In this document: positions 50,061-61,379 of the stretch, piece by piece
Layout of the letters: every line of letters begins with the position of its first letter
Position numbering within the stretch: the stretch's first letter is position 1
Assembly (NCBI RefSeq): GCF_048544455.1
Contig: NC_133532.1
Coordinates: 19,222,948-19,286,947, forward strand
Reading direction: 5' to 3'
From: Silene latifolia
Lineage: Eukaryota; Streptophyta; Magnoliopsida; Caryophyllales; Caryophyllaceae
Length of the DNA stretch: 64,000 nucleotides
The notes under the pieces: model-generated
What the model saw: only the letters and a program-made list of their open reading frames with translations
What the model was told of the DNA's origin: nothing
Databases searched by the model: none
Translations under genes and position numbers: made by a program

Positions 50061-53000
50061 GCCTCCCCTGGTTGAACAGGGCTTGTCCTCAAGCCTGTAG
50101 CCTCCTCATCATCTGAATCATAGTAAGGACTGAGATCTCCCACATTGAAAGTACCATGTACCCCATAATCACCTGGTAAATCCACCTTGTAGGCATTTGA
50201 TCCAATTTTTTCAACAATTTCAAATGGGCCATCAGCTCTTGGCATTAACTTGTTCTTTCTCCTGGATGGGAACCTTTCTTTCCTTAGATGAATCCAGACC
50301 AGATCACCTGGCATGAATTCCTTCTTCCTTTGAGGGACCTTAGACTGCTTCCTGTACCTTTCATTGGCTCTTTCAATTTGTTTCTTGACTGATTCATGAA
50401 GTTTTAGCATTTGTTTAGCTCTGGCCTTAGCATCAAGGTTCATCTCCTCTCTTGGAACACTGGATAAATCTAAGGGCATGAGTGGATTAACCCCATAGAC
50501 TATCTCAAATGGACTACGACCAGTTGCAGCAGATGGTGCCCTATTGAATGCAAACTCAGCTTGTGACAGTTTCAAATCCCAATCTCTCAAGGACTTGCTG
50601 ACTATGCATCTCAGGATCCTGCCCAATGTTTTGTTGGTGACTTCAGTTTGTCCATCAGTCTGAGGGTGGTGAGATGTACTGAACAACAACTTTGTTTTCA
50701 GAAGCCTCCACAGGGTTTTCCAAAAATAACTCAGGAACTTGGTGTCCCTATCAGACACTATGGTCTTTGGCACTCCATGTAACTTCACAATTTCCTGTAA
50801 ATAGAGCTCAGCAACACTGGCAGCATCCTCAGTCTTCTTGCATGCCACAAAATGAGCCATCTTGCTGAACCTATCAACAACTACCATCACAGAATCCTTG
50901 CCCCTCTGAGTCCTGGGTAAGGCAACAACAAAATCCATGCTTACATCTTCCCATGGCTTATCAGGCACTGGTAGAGGAGTATAAGGACCAGCCTGGAATG
51001 AGCTTTTGGCCTGCTGACACACTGAACACCTCCTGAGAATAATCTGGACGTCTCCCATCATCCTGGGCCAATAGAACTGATCCTGAAGGATGTCCAAGGT
51101 CTTTTGGACTCCAAAGTGACCTCCTAAGCCTCCTGAGTGAACTTCCCTTATCAGTAGATCCCTGTAATATCCCTTAGGCACACACAGCTTGTTGCCCTGG
51201 AATAAGAACCCTTTCTGCAAGAGATACTTGCTCCCTGGAACCCTTTGTCCTTCAGTCTGAGTTATCCACTCTTCAGAAAAATCAGGGTCTTCCTTGTACA
51301 TCTCTTTCATAAATTCAAACCCAAGGACCTTGTTTCCCATGACTGATAGTAAGGTGTGCCTCCTTGACAAAGCATATGCTACCACATTTTGCTTCCCCTC
51401 CTTGTACTTGCTGGAAAAAGTGAAGGATTGCAAGAACTCCACCCACTTAGCATGCCTGTGACTCAGTTTGTGTTGACCATTGATATATTTCAGTGCCTCA
51501 TGGTCTGAATGAAACACAAATGGTTTAGGCTTCAGGTAATGATTCCAATGCATCAGGGTTCTGATGATAGCATAAAATTCCTTGTCATAGGTAGAGTATT
51601 TTAGTTTAGCTCCATTTAGCTTCTCACTGAAATAGGTTACTGGTTTCTGAGCCTGAATTAAAACTGCTCCAATGCCAACTCCACTGGGACCACATTCTAC
51701 TTCAAACAGCTGATCAAAATCTGGCAGCTTCAGGATAGGGGTTTCACACATCAACTTCTTAACTCTTTCAAAGGACTGTTGAGCATTGTCAGTCCATTGA
51801 AACTCTTCCTTCTTCATGCACTCAGTGATTGGTGCTACAACTGAACTGAAGTTTTTGATGAATCTTCTGTAAAAGGAAGCCAATCCATGGAATCCTCTCA
51901 CTTCAGTGATTGTTTTAGGGACTGGCCAGGACTGGATTGCTGAGATTTTCTCCTGGTCTACTGATATACCCCTTCCAGAGACAATATACCCTAGAAAGGT
52001 CACCTCTTCAACCATGAAGGTGCACTTTTCCAACTTGCCAAACAGTTTCTGCTCCCTGAGAATCTTAAAAATCACTTCAAGATGCCTGAGATGTTCTCCT
52101 CAGCTGCTGTTGTACACCAGTTTGTCATCAAAGTACACTACACCAAACTGACCTAAGCATGGCCTCAACACTTCAGTCATCAACCTCATGAAAGTGCTGG
52201 GTGCATTTGAGAGGCCAAATGGCATCACAAGCCATTCATATAACCCATGCTTTGTTTTGAAGGCAGTCTTCCATTCATCTCCTTCCCTGATTCTCACCTG
52301 ATGGTATCCTTGCCTGAGATCAATCTTGGAAAAAATTCTGGCACCACTCATCTCATCAAGCATGTCATCCAACCTTGGAATTGGGAATCTATACTTGACA
52401 GTAATATTGTTGATGGCTCTACTGTCAGTACACATTCTCCATGTTCCATCTTTCTTAGGAACAAGCAATGCAGGGACTGCACAAGGACTTAGAGACTCCC
52501 TGACAAAGCCCTTGCTCATAAGCTCCTCAATTTGGTGTTGTAACTCCTTGGTGGCTGCTGGATCACTCCTGTAAGCAGGTCTGTTAGGCAGTACATCACC
52601 TGGTACAAGATAAATATGGTGCTCAATTCCCCTCAAGGGTGGTAATCCACTAGGTAGTTCTTTTGGAAAGACATCCCTGAACTTATGAATCAAAGGTTCA
52701 ATTTCTGCAGGCAACTCTGAACCTTCTCTTTCAATCACTTCCTTGGACAGTAGGATGAACACAGGTTGTTCTTGTTTCATTTCCTGAATCATGGCAGCCT
52801 CAGATAGGAACAGTACACCACTGATCTCTTATGGCATGTTTGGGCTCCCATAGTTTCTTTGATTTGGTGGTAAGGGGGTCAGGGTGACCTTCTTACCTTC
52901 ATGCTTGAAGCTGTAAACATTCTCCTTTCCCTGATGAGTTGTGTTCCTGTCAAACTCCCATGGCCTCCCTAACAGCATGTGGCAAGCATCCATGGGCACA

Positions 53001-54546
53001 ACATCACATAGTACCTCATCCTTGTATACCTTCCCAATAGAGAATGGGACCAGACATTGTTTGTCAACCTTAACCTCTGCTCCCTTGTTTAACCATATGA
53101 GTTTGTAAGGATTTGGGTGATCCTGAGTCACCAGATTTAGCTTGTTGACCATGGTGATGGAGGCCACATTGGTACAGCTCCCTCCATCTATGATCAAGTT
53201 ACAAACCCTTCCCTGAACTGTGCATCTACTCCTGAAGATCAGGGATCTCTGGTCAGCTTCTGAGGGTGCTTGTTGTGAATGCATAACTCTCCATAAGACC
53301 AAGCCGTGCCCTGTGTCAGGGTGAGGTACAACCTGATCTTGGCCTGATTCCTCCTCAGCTTCCATTTCCTCTAACACTAGGCTCTCATCCTCCTCATACT
53401 CAACCAATCCTTCCCTTTCCCACTCTTCTACTTCCATTGCTGTCAGTGCCCTCTTAGAAGGACAACCCTTCCTGAAGTGGCCATATCCCTGACATTGAAA
53501 GCACTTGATCTTTCCCTCAGTCACAGGTGGGTTGGTTTTCTGGTTCATGGGGGATTTCCCTTTATCTAGTGTAGGTGGTGCAGCAGGTTTGGGTGTACTA
53601 CCAATCCTGACACCAGTAAAAGGCCTGAATGAAGGTCTAGTGGTAGTTTTAGGCACTGCAAGCTTAGCCTTTCCCATTTTTTCAACTCTTAAAGATAGGT
53701 TAACCACATCATCATAAGACCACAGGGGTTGCATCCTAACCTTTGTAGCAATGTTCTTATCAAGACCCTCCAGAAACCTAGCAATCCTTTGCTCAGGTTT
53801 TTCATTAATCTCACATTGCAGGGTCAATCGCTCAAACTCCCCTGTAGGTCTCAACTGGTCTCTCATCTTGCCTAAGTTTGGACAGTTTAATAAAGAGATC
53901 TTGAGTGTAATCCTTAGTGACAAATTTACTCAACATCTTTTTCTTAAGCTTAGACCAAGACCTAAGTGGTTCTTTTCCTTCCCTGATCCTTTGGTGTTTC
54001 AGGTTATCATACCAAAGAGAAGCATATCCCTTTAGTTTCAAGACAGCAACTTTAAAGGCCTTAACATCAGTGTAACCTTTATACTCAAAAATTTTCTCAA
54101 CATCCCTAATCCATTCTAACAAATCATCAGGATTTAGGCTACCAGAAAATTCAGGGATTTCTACCTTTAAATGCTTGTCTGTGTGCTCAGGAACCTCCTC
54201 TTGTGTTCTGATGCTCTCCTCGGAATCTGATTCATACCCAGGTGGTGGTTGTCCTCTCCCTGCTCCCATAAAGAAGCCTCTGCCTCTACCTCTTCCTCTA
54301 GGAGGTGGCTGTCTCCTGGGATCATGGTTTGGAAACCTCTCCATTACTACATGAACAACATTGAGTAGTGTGTCCACATTTCCTGCAAGAGTTTCTATTC
54401 TGGTCTCAATACCAGCAAGTCTCTCTTCACTCATGGTTGTTTTTTTGTGTTTTTGTTGTAGGTAGGGATAATAAACTCGCAGTTTCTTTCAACCCAAGAC
54501 TAACACAAAGGTGGAATTGTGTTAAACCTTGCTCTGATTACCAAAT

Positions 54547-55774
54547 TGCAGTGTCAAACCCCAGGCCTGACACAAAAGACTCAATCTTTGCCTAGACAAG
54601 GGTTTCCTGAATTGTTCAGAAATGCAACAGACTTAAGAATATAATTAAAAATACCAAATGGCCTGCTAAAATCATGAAACTTAGTGACAAGCTAGTTAAT
54701 TGATTAAACTAACTCTAAGTAAAATTCCAGGAATTTTGAGACACTCTAAGTATTTTTAGTTGAATAAATAAGACAGGCTGAGAGGAAGAATCAGACTGCT
54801 TGACACAGGAATGTTATTTGATGACTGAGAGGGAACCAAGGGATATAATTATCAACTTAAATCCCACAGAATACTCACAGGGAAACAAGCTAACAATTTG
54901 GACAACTTAACATGGAAATTATCACAGCCTAGCACAGATAATAACCAACTCAAGTTAACAGCAAGACCACACAACCCACAGTCTGAGCACAGGATTGAAT
55001 GAACCTTACCAACAGACTTTGTTCAACACCTACAGTCTAAGCACAAGATGTTAACAGGCCTGACTCTTAACTACAGACTAAGCACAAGTTATAGAGATTT
55101 AAAATTGAGAGAACACTCAGGTTTAATATTCATCAAAAGCTGCCTCAATGCAGTTGGAGGAGAGGTCCTTTTATAGGCCTTCCTCTTGGAGATCTGGTAC
55201 AAAGTTTAACCTAGTAATCTCATCCAAGGGCCATGATTCGTTCTTAGGGCATAAATAAAGTACTGGAAATATTTTATAATGATGACAAAATGATTTAAAA
55301 GAAACTGCAAGAAAACAACAGAAATCCTGCACTGAAAGTGACATGCTACTTCCTAGGCTGCAGTGTTGCTTTGGCTGGGAGTATAAGGACGAATGGGTGC
55401 AGTGGGGGTCTTGACTTTGGCTCTGAGGTGGTATCTGAAATATGGAGAGACAAGCAAAAGTTTTTCAGCAACAGCTCCTTCTTTGTCTAGCCAGAAATGG
55501 CAATTTACTTTATGCTTTATGTCCCTTTCAGCAGCTTGACTTTCAGTTGGTTTTTCTCTTGATTGCAGGGTGAATTAGGCCTGGCTCCTTAGGACTTTTC
55601 TGATCTTAGTTGGCTTATGTTTCAGCTGGCCAGGGTGGCAGCTGGTGGTTGAACTTGTACGGATACCCGAGACTTCCTAAAGCAGGCATGGCAGGGGTTG
55701 TTGATAGGGTAGTGTGACTGGAACTGTTGCCTGCTGCCTGATCAGTGTTGCCCTGATTCCTGGCTCCTACTGCA
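54547..55774 (-). repeat. 5' LTR (right copy) of the gypsy element
   Basis: Near-identical to 48842-50060; borders the CCATA duplication on its right. Confidence 0.92.
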
Positions 55775-56859
55775 CCATACAATGAGAATCGGTATGTGTA
55801 GTACTTTATTATAATGAATCACGATTCTATTCAATTGTTAACACGCTTACATGCATGTATATGAACTAACAGTTCAATTTTCAATATTTCATATCAAGCA
55901 TTGGCTCCTAACGACAATCAATGTGACAAAAACCATAGTGTACTGGATTGACTCTCGCGGACATAGTGCCACTGAGACATATGTAAAGATGATAACTGAG
56001 TAAGTTTACAACCTTACATTATAATGTCAATTGTTATTGTATGACCTTTGAAGACTAGGCTCCTTTTAATATCCCATCAATATTACTGGGCCAAATGCTA
56101 ATTATAATTTCCTGTATATATTTATGAATTAGTTTGTTTTAAGCAATTGGAGCATCAAGTCCAACTTTTGTCACGATAAAAGTAAGTGTATTCTTAAAAA
56201 TTACTCCTATCATTTAATTTATGTTTATGCGAGAGGTTGATCTAATTTAGGTTATTTGTATGTGATTTATATAATAGTCTCCTCTACAACAACCAGACAG
56301 CAAAAAATGCGCCTTTTTCTGTTGTCGGTCCATGTGGCAGATTATCACCCGAAAGTATATCAACATAGAGTCACCGGTTAGTGTGTTTTAATAACTATTT
56401 CAAACGTAACTTGGGTTTAATTCTGTGTAATATTCCACTTATTCTGTCTATTTTGATTTAAGTATATTTTGATTTGTAGTTCCCACCTTCAATCAACAAC
56501 AAAGATCCAACCTATTCGAAGGAAGACATTGCCGACATGAGAAATAAGTGGGCCACTTATTTTCTTTCATTATCGGAGTGTAAATAGTTCGCTCATTATG
56601 TATGTGTGTATATAGAGCCATGTGTATTTAGTTTTGGTCACTCTGTTTATAATATTTTGATGTTGGGTTGAATAGATCAATCTGTGTAATATTCTGATGT
56701 TGCAGGATTGAAATTTTGCAATCTTGCAAAATTTCTTTGAAATGCTATTTTACAAAGAGCATTTCAATGGAACCAACCATCGCAAAAATTAGCATTTCAA
56801 AGAATTTCTTTGAACTCGCTAAAACAATTTTTTTTAAAAATTATTTATAAATTCGATTA

Positions 56860-57300
56860 CAGTTAAAAATTAAACCGTGGTCAATAAATATATTGACAAC
56901 GGTCGCATTTAAATAGAAACCCGTTGACATATTCATCCATAATATAACGGTTTAATAAGCATAAACCGTTGTCGAATTCATGACATTTAAAACGGTTCAA
57001 TAAGCATAAACTGTTGTCATATTTACTATTTTACAACGGTTTTGTTTCAGTAAAACCGTTGTCATATGTTTCCGTAGAGCATTCCAACTAATACTACCAC
57101 GGTTTGAATATTATAGACAACGGTTTTTGAACCGTTCTTAATATTGTATTACGGTTATTTGAACCCGTTATTTACATTTCATAATGGCTCCGCCTTTTAA
57201 ACAACCGTGGTCACAAAATAACAACGGTCGATTTAATAACGGTTCCGTGTTTTTTATTACAACGGTAAATCACCTTATCTAACCGTTATTGCACCTATTA
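56860..57300. repeat. Subterminal AACCGTTGTC repeats of the second CACTA
   Basis: Fifteen or so words of the type ACAACGGTTT / AAACCGTTGTCA in both orientations in front of the CACTA terminus. Not homologous to the GGCGAC or GCAACACTT sets of the other two CACTA elements. Confidence 0.8.
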
Positions 57301-57312
57301 TTTGGCGTAGTG

Positions 57313-58491
57313 TATAGTCGAGGCTAGTATAACCTCACGTTTACAGTTCATGTTATGGTTAAGGTTACTATAACATTGATCATTAGTGCTTGTTTCGTAT
57401 GTAAAGTTGTAATTAATTGTGGTATAACATTGTGTTTGCATGAGCCGTTGGTTACTCTATTCACATGATAAGTTGTACAGGCAGTTGCACTGTTCTATGA
57501 GTTGTGTCATGATGTGGTTCATGCATTTTTGGTACAATCAGTTATACTCTGCATTTGTTGGTTGGCTGATGTATAGATGACGGTAGTATCAGTTATATAC
57601 TATCGAAATGAACAAACGCTGCCCTTCGGGGATGATTGTTATGGTCTATGGTCGGGGGGGGGGGGGGGGGTAGTAGAGGCAGTTCGTTAATCGCTCTGTT
57701 CCCCGAGTGTCGTTCGGTGTACAGTTATTGCACCGAGACGTCTGGCCAGGTCTTAGGCATGTAGGCAGTGGTTATACGCTACACATAGTGTGGATGCAAT
57801 TCGTTAATCGGTCCACTGTGGGTGCAGTTCGTTAATCGGCCCATACCATTGAATGGAGGCAGTTCGTTAAACGCTCCATTAGTTAGAGGCAGTTCGTTAA
57901 TCGCTCTAACGACGTTCACTCTATACATTGTGCTTGGTGGTCTGGTTTGGTCACAAGTATTGTGGTTATGTTGGTTCTATGGTTCACACGTGGTCATAAT
58001 ATGGTTTACGTTGTCACGTGTCGTCACATGTTTCCTTTGAAGTTGTCATCATATCATAAGATTGTCTTAGTATGTTATCGTTTAATGGCAAGTTATTGTC
58101 GGGTTTTTCATGAGTACAGATGGTCTCTCATGTTTACTGGTTTTGCATTTCAATTTTTAATGATTGTTAGTTATATTCAATTGTTGTAAACATGACTGGG
58201 AGAGCATCTAGTTACTCCCGACTGATTGCCGACCCCCATTCTCAGGTTGTTCAGATGATTGCTGTTTTGGATGATATCTTGTCGGGGAAGTACTGTGCGG
58301 CGAGATGAATAATAAATTAGGAGTTTGTTTTCATGTTTTGAGAACCTTTGAATAATGTAATAGTTTGGTTTTGGATTTAGTAGCGAACCAGATTGGTCAG
58401 GTATTTCCGCCATCTTGACCCTTTTATCAGTATACTCTGATATTTACTTTATATTACGTTTTTCCTTTGTTTTATAATCCGGGTTGTTACA
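57313..58491 (+). repeat. LTR piece of the 10646-23913 family
   Basis: The last 200 bases (AGGAGTTTGTTTT to GGGTTGTTACA) are nearly the same as the end of the LTR at 21467-23913. The middle holds GGCAGTTCGTTAATCGCTC minisatellite units (57670-57910) and a run of G. Its left part was cut by the CACTA end. It joins the TPR gene at 58492. Older than the other copy, judging by more differences. Confidence 0.8.
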
Positions 58492-59378
58492 TGAGCAGGA
58501 CCTATATCAGCAGACAACAACTTCGTGCTACTACGAGCAACTTGATTCCCTATCTCAAAAGGCACAGACATAGTATCCACAGCAGGCTCATCATAACGGA
58601 TCGAATTCTTATCTTTCTTGTTCTGGATTAGGGTGTCAAATTGATAAGAACTTGTACAACTCAAATTATTTTTATCTATTGTAGATGAAGTAGATTTTCT
58701 AGCACACCATTTCTCTTCTTCACAATTTTCAGTCATTGTAACATTATTTGAGCCACTGCCTTCTTGACATACCAGCGAAATAGGTCGTTTCCCTTTTTGA
58801 ATATCATTAGCTTCAAAAGAATCGTCCACCACACACTTACCATTTAAGTTAAAAACATGAAGCTTTTTAACTTCATCCAACTCACGAAGAATATCCTTAT
58901 TTCAAGGCTCCACCGAGACCAACTCCTCCAGAGTGCAGCGCGCCTCAGGTAACTTATTCAAATTTCTAAGAGCGACAGCTTTACGAAAGAGGGCCTTGGC
59001 ATGTCGAGGATAAAAATTCAGCACCATCGAGCATAGAATTAATGCCCCATCGAAAGCACGTAATTTAATAGCAGAAGCAGCTAAATTTAAACACAAATAA
59101 ATTGCTAAGCTTGAAAGAGAGTTTAAATCAAGATCGAACCCATCCTTCAGAACATCACTCAAAAGACGACATGCTTTGTCATAGCAGGCACTCGCCTCGA
59201 CAAACTGATTTTGTCTAAAAAGATAATTGCCTAAGTCTTTAAATGTATGAATTTTAGAAATGGGGGAAGCATATAAAAGGGAAAAAACAAGATTCAAGCT
59301 ATCATCATACTTTGACCCGACACAACCATGGAAATAACCAAAGAACTCAAGAAATTCGGCACAAGATGTATGATTCAT
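58492..59378 (-). pseudogene. TPR-repeat protein gene, 3' end cut by an LTR
   Basis: From ATG 59378 on the minus strand: KIHTFKDLGNYLFRQNQFVEA begins a TPR unit (about residues 40-75), followed by helices LAIYLCLNLAASAIKLRAF and YPRHAKALFRKAVALRNL. The TPR set resembles the C-terminal TPRs of FKBP-type and Hsp90-cochaperone proteins, but I cannot name the gene. A UGA (58902-58904) interrupts VSVEP/NKDILRELDEVKKL; the frame then stays open through a polar, low-complexity tail until the LTR at 58491 ends the similarity. An acceptor-like AG at 59399 suggests an upstream exon or 5' UTR exon at 59480-59618, itself next to another LTR. Probably a dead or truncated host gene; a single read error at the UGA cannot be excluded. 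Confidence 0.65.
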
Positions 59379-59788
59379 GAGGTAGTCGATCTAACTGATA
59401 GAAAAGGTTTAGAAAAAGCAGCAATTAAACAACACTAACAGAGTACACCTAACAAACACGCAGCAAAACAATATTACTGATATCAAACAAATTGTAAAAG
59501 CAAGAAAACTATCCACAAATCATAGAAATTAAATTGAACACAAAGAAACCGTATCACCGATTCGGAAGTGACAAAAGGAGGACGGGAAAACGAGGTAACA
59601 GTCGACCGCCACCAAGACTGTAATGCCCGTACCTTTTGGGACCCGCAAATGTACCTTGGGATACGTGAGAGGACCATTGGATAAGATAAGTCCTACTCGA
59701 GAGTGAAAGTATGACCGTACACTAGACCAAATGTGACCTGGACTAGACCTAGTGTGGCTGTAATGGACCGAGTAAAGCGTTTACCCGA

Positions 59789-59860
59789 TCGAGTGGGTGT
59801 CACTCGATCGAGTGAGTGGCACTCGATCGAGTGAACTCGCACTCGATCGAGTGGCGCTGA
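59789..59860. repeat. Cluster of CACTCGATCGAGTG palindromes
   Basis: Three perfect 14-base palindromes and one diverged copy (CCCGATCGAGTGGG), about 18-20 bases apart, within the LTR at 59619. Confidence 0.85.
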
Positions 59861-60902
59861 ATCAGAATACGGGATAAGAAATCTCAAACCCTTATCCATT
59901 CTATCTTCTTCTTTCTCACGCCAAATCATCTCCCTTCTCTCTAGAACCCTCACAAACACACTTCCATGGGATTCAAGCTTGATTTGGTGATTTGTTCATC
60001 CTCTTCCTTATTTCCTCTTATTTGGTGAGTTAAGATCTATCCTTGTTTGTTTAGTTTAAACCCTAACATTTGGGAGTTTTTGATTTGGGTAACTCGTTAG
60101 TAATTAGTATGTGTAATAGTATTACATGGTTTGTTTTGGAATAAGACGGTCTTGCGAGACAGAATCATATGGGATTCGAGTTGCTTGTGAAGAATGCTAA
60201 AAGGTAGGTTTATCCTACTCGGTTTCAATATTTTGCGTGCATATTTGTGTGTCTTTCATCATCATTTCATGTGTGAGTCGATTTGGATATCATGTTGGTA
60301 TTTGAGGAAATTATATCCATAATACACTACTACAAAATGACTCTATTGTAACACAATCCTTGCAACATTTTCTAAAACTGTTGCATGTGAGTCAAAGTCA
60401 TCAATAATTGTAACACTTGATAGAAAAATGTTGCATTACACCATAAATGGCAACACTTTCAAAGAAGTGTTGCAATTTTCCTGCTAGAGATGCAACACTT
60501 TTTGTTAAATGTTGCATATTTTACTAGAATACGCAACACTTATATCCTAATGTTGCTTTACGTCTATATTAAAGCAACACTTATTTGGAAGTGTTGCAGT
60601 AAAATCAAGTAATACCTTTTTCCTATGATTGCATTTAGCTAATTAAAATTTAGAAAATGTATTTATTAATGTTCACAATTTTCAGTTAAGATCATTCTAA
60701 GTTACTACGCCACTTATAATCGATTTGATAGAGACAAACATAAAAAGAAAGGTTGTCCTGTTAATTTTTATGTTAATGTAATTTTTGACTTGTGAATTAA
60801 ATTAAATTTAAAGTATAGTAGATGAAATATTAGCAACCACATAAAATTATCATATTCATAAGGAGTAAATATATTGTCACACACAAAAGGAGTACTGGAA
60901 AT

Positions 60903-61350
60903 AGAGCTGGCAAGTCTTACCCAACTGAGTGACCCGATCCGTTGACGACCCATAACCCGACACTACCCGATAATTAGTGGCCTGAATCCGACCTGGACCA
61001 GGTATTGACCAGATTAAATTGATGATCTGATAATTAATAAGCTTAATATTGATCAAACTGAAAGCTATTTAGTGTTTAATTTGATACATGTGACTTAACA
61101 ACGAAGTAATTATATCAAATAATGGCCAAAAACTAATTTTAATGGCTAAAAATGGAAATTATGCGATAAAATCGTTAGACACGATTATGATCCGATCCAA
61201 ATCCAACCCGACCCGATACATCATTTGACCCGAAATGACCTCACCCGATGATAATCCTTCTCAAACCCAACTCGATCAAAAAGGGTAGGCTTACCCAACA
61301 TGACCCGAACCCGATATATGTCGTTGACCCGATCAAAAACCGATCTGACT
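60903..61350. repeat. Degenerate ACCCGA-type repeat block, inverted relative to 9835-10380
   Basis: Many diverged CCCGA / GACCCG words starting GAGCTGGCAAGTCTTACCC. The left-end block is its reverse-complement relative. Confidence 0.55.
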
Positions 61351-61379
61351 TACCCAATTACCCCTCGGAATCTCGCTAA

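Larger units (their letters stand above)
48842..55774 (-). mobile_element. Ty3/gypsy LTR retrotransposon, nearly whole, young
   Basis: LTRs 48842-50060 and 54547-55774 (TGCAGTGTCAAACCCC to CTGCTGCA / CTACTGCA) flanked by a perfect 5-bp duplication CCATA (48837-48841 and 55775-55779). On the minus strand: a primer-binding-like TGGTAATCAGAGC beside the right LTR; gag with zinc knuckle (CFQCQGYGHFRKGC) and aspartic protease (IIDGGSCTNV), about 52.8-54.4 kb; reverse transcriptase, RNase H and integrase (HH-CC, HHPQTDGQTEV), about 49.9-52.8 kb. The end of pol runs into the 3' LTR. The integrase style (VVVDRFSKMAHF, FNVGDLSPY) suggests a Galadriel-like chromovirus, tentatively. LTRs differ by roughly 2 percent by eye, so it is recent. 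It looks almost whole, with only a few breaks. Confidence 0.93.
46843..56587 (+). pseudogene. CACTA gene for a TNPA/PTTA-like protein with C-terminal Ulp1 (C48) protease, split by a gypsy insertion
   Basis: Exon-like blocks in order: 46843-46936 (GKLESPYDKAFIEKI); 47038-47219 (RDDILARAIGKAELPGRVRG, the CACTA second-gene signature); 47329-47604 (Lys/Glu-rich coil); 47679-47980 (KIAFARGVAFYYD, VGSIVQWPEAFI); 48083-48173; 48280-48579; 48677-48841 and 55780-55791 (LWFAPY across the insertion); 55899-55999 (HWLLTTINVTKTIVYWIDSRG); about 56160-56190; about 56278-56370 (QPDSKKCAFFCCRSMW); 56480-56587 (PTYSKEDIADMRNKWATYF, stop). The last blocks give the His, Asp, Gln and Cys of a C48 SUMO-type cysteine protease. 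Such proteases are known passengers of plant CACTA and MULE elements. Apart from the gypsy insertion and the lost 5' part, the frames look open. Confidence 0.75.
46824..57312 (+). mobile_element. Second CACTA transposon, right part, carrying a Ulp1-type protease gene
   Basis: The right end reads TTTGGCGTAGTG (inverted: CACTACGCCAAAT) at 57312, and the last 450 bases hold many AACCGTTGTC / CAACGGTTTT units typical of CACTA subterminal regions. The coding part, 46.8-56.6 kb on the plus strand, is a many-exon gene. The left end is missing, replaced by the TA microsatellite and the SIRE-like remnant. A gypsy element sits inside (48842-55774). The right flank is an LTR piece of the 10646-23913 family. 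Confidence 0.8.
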
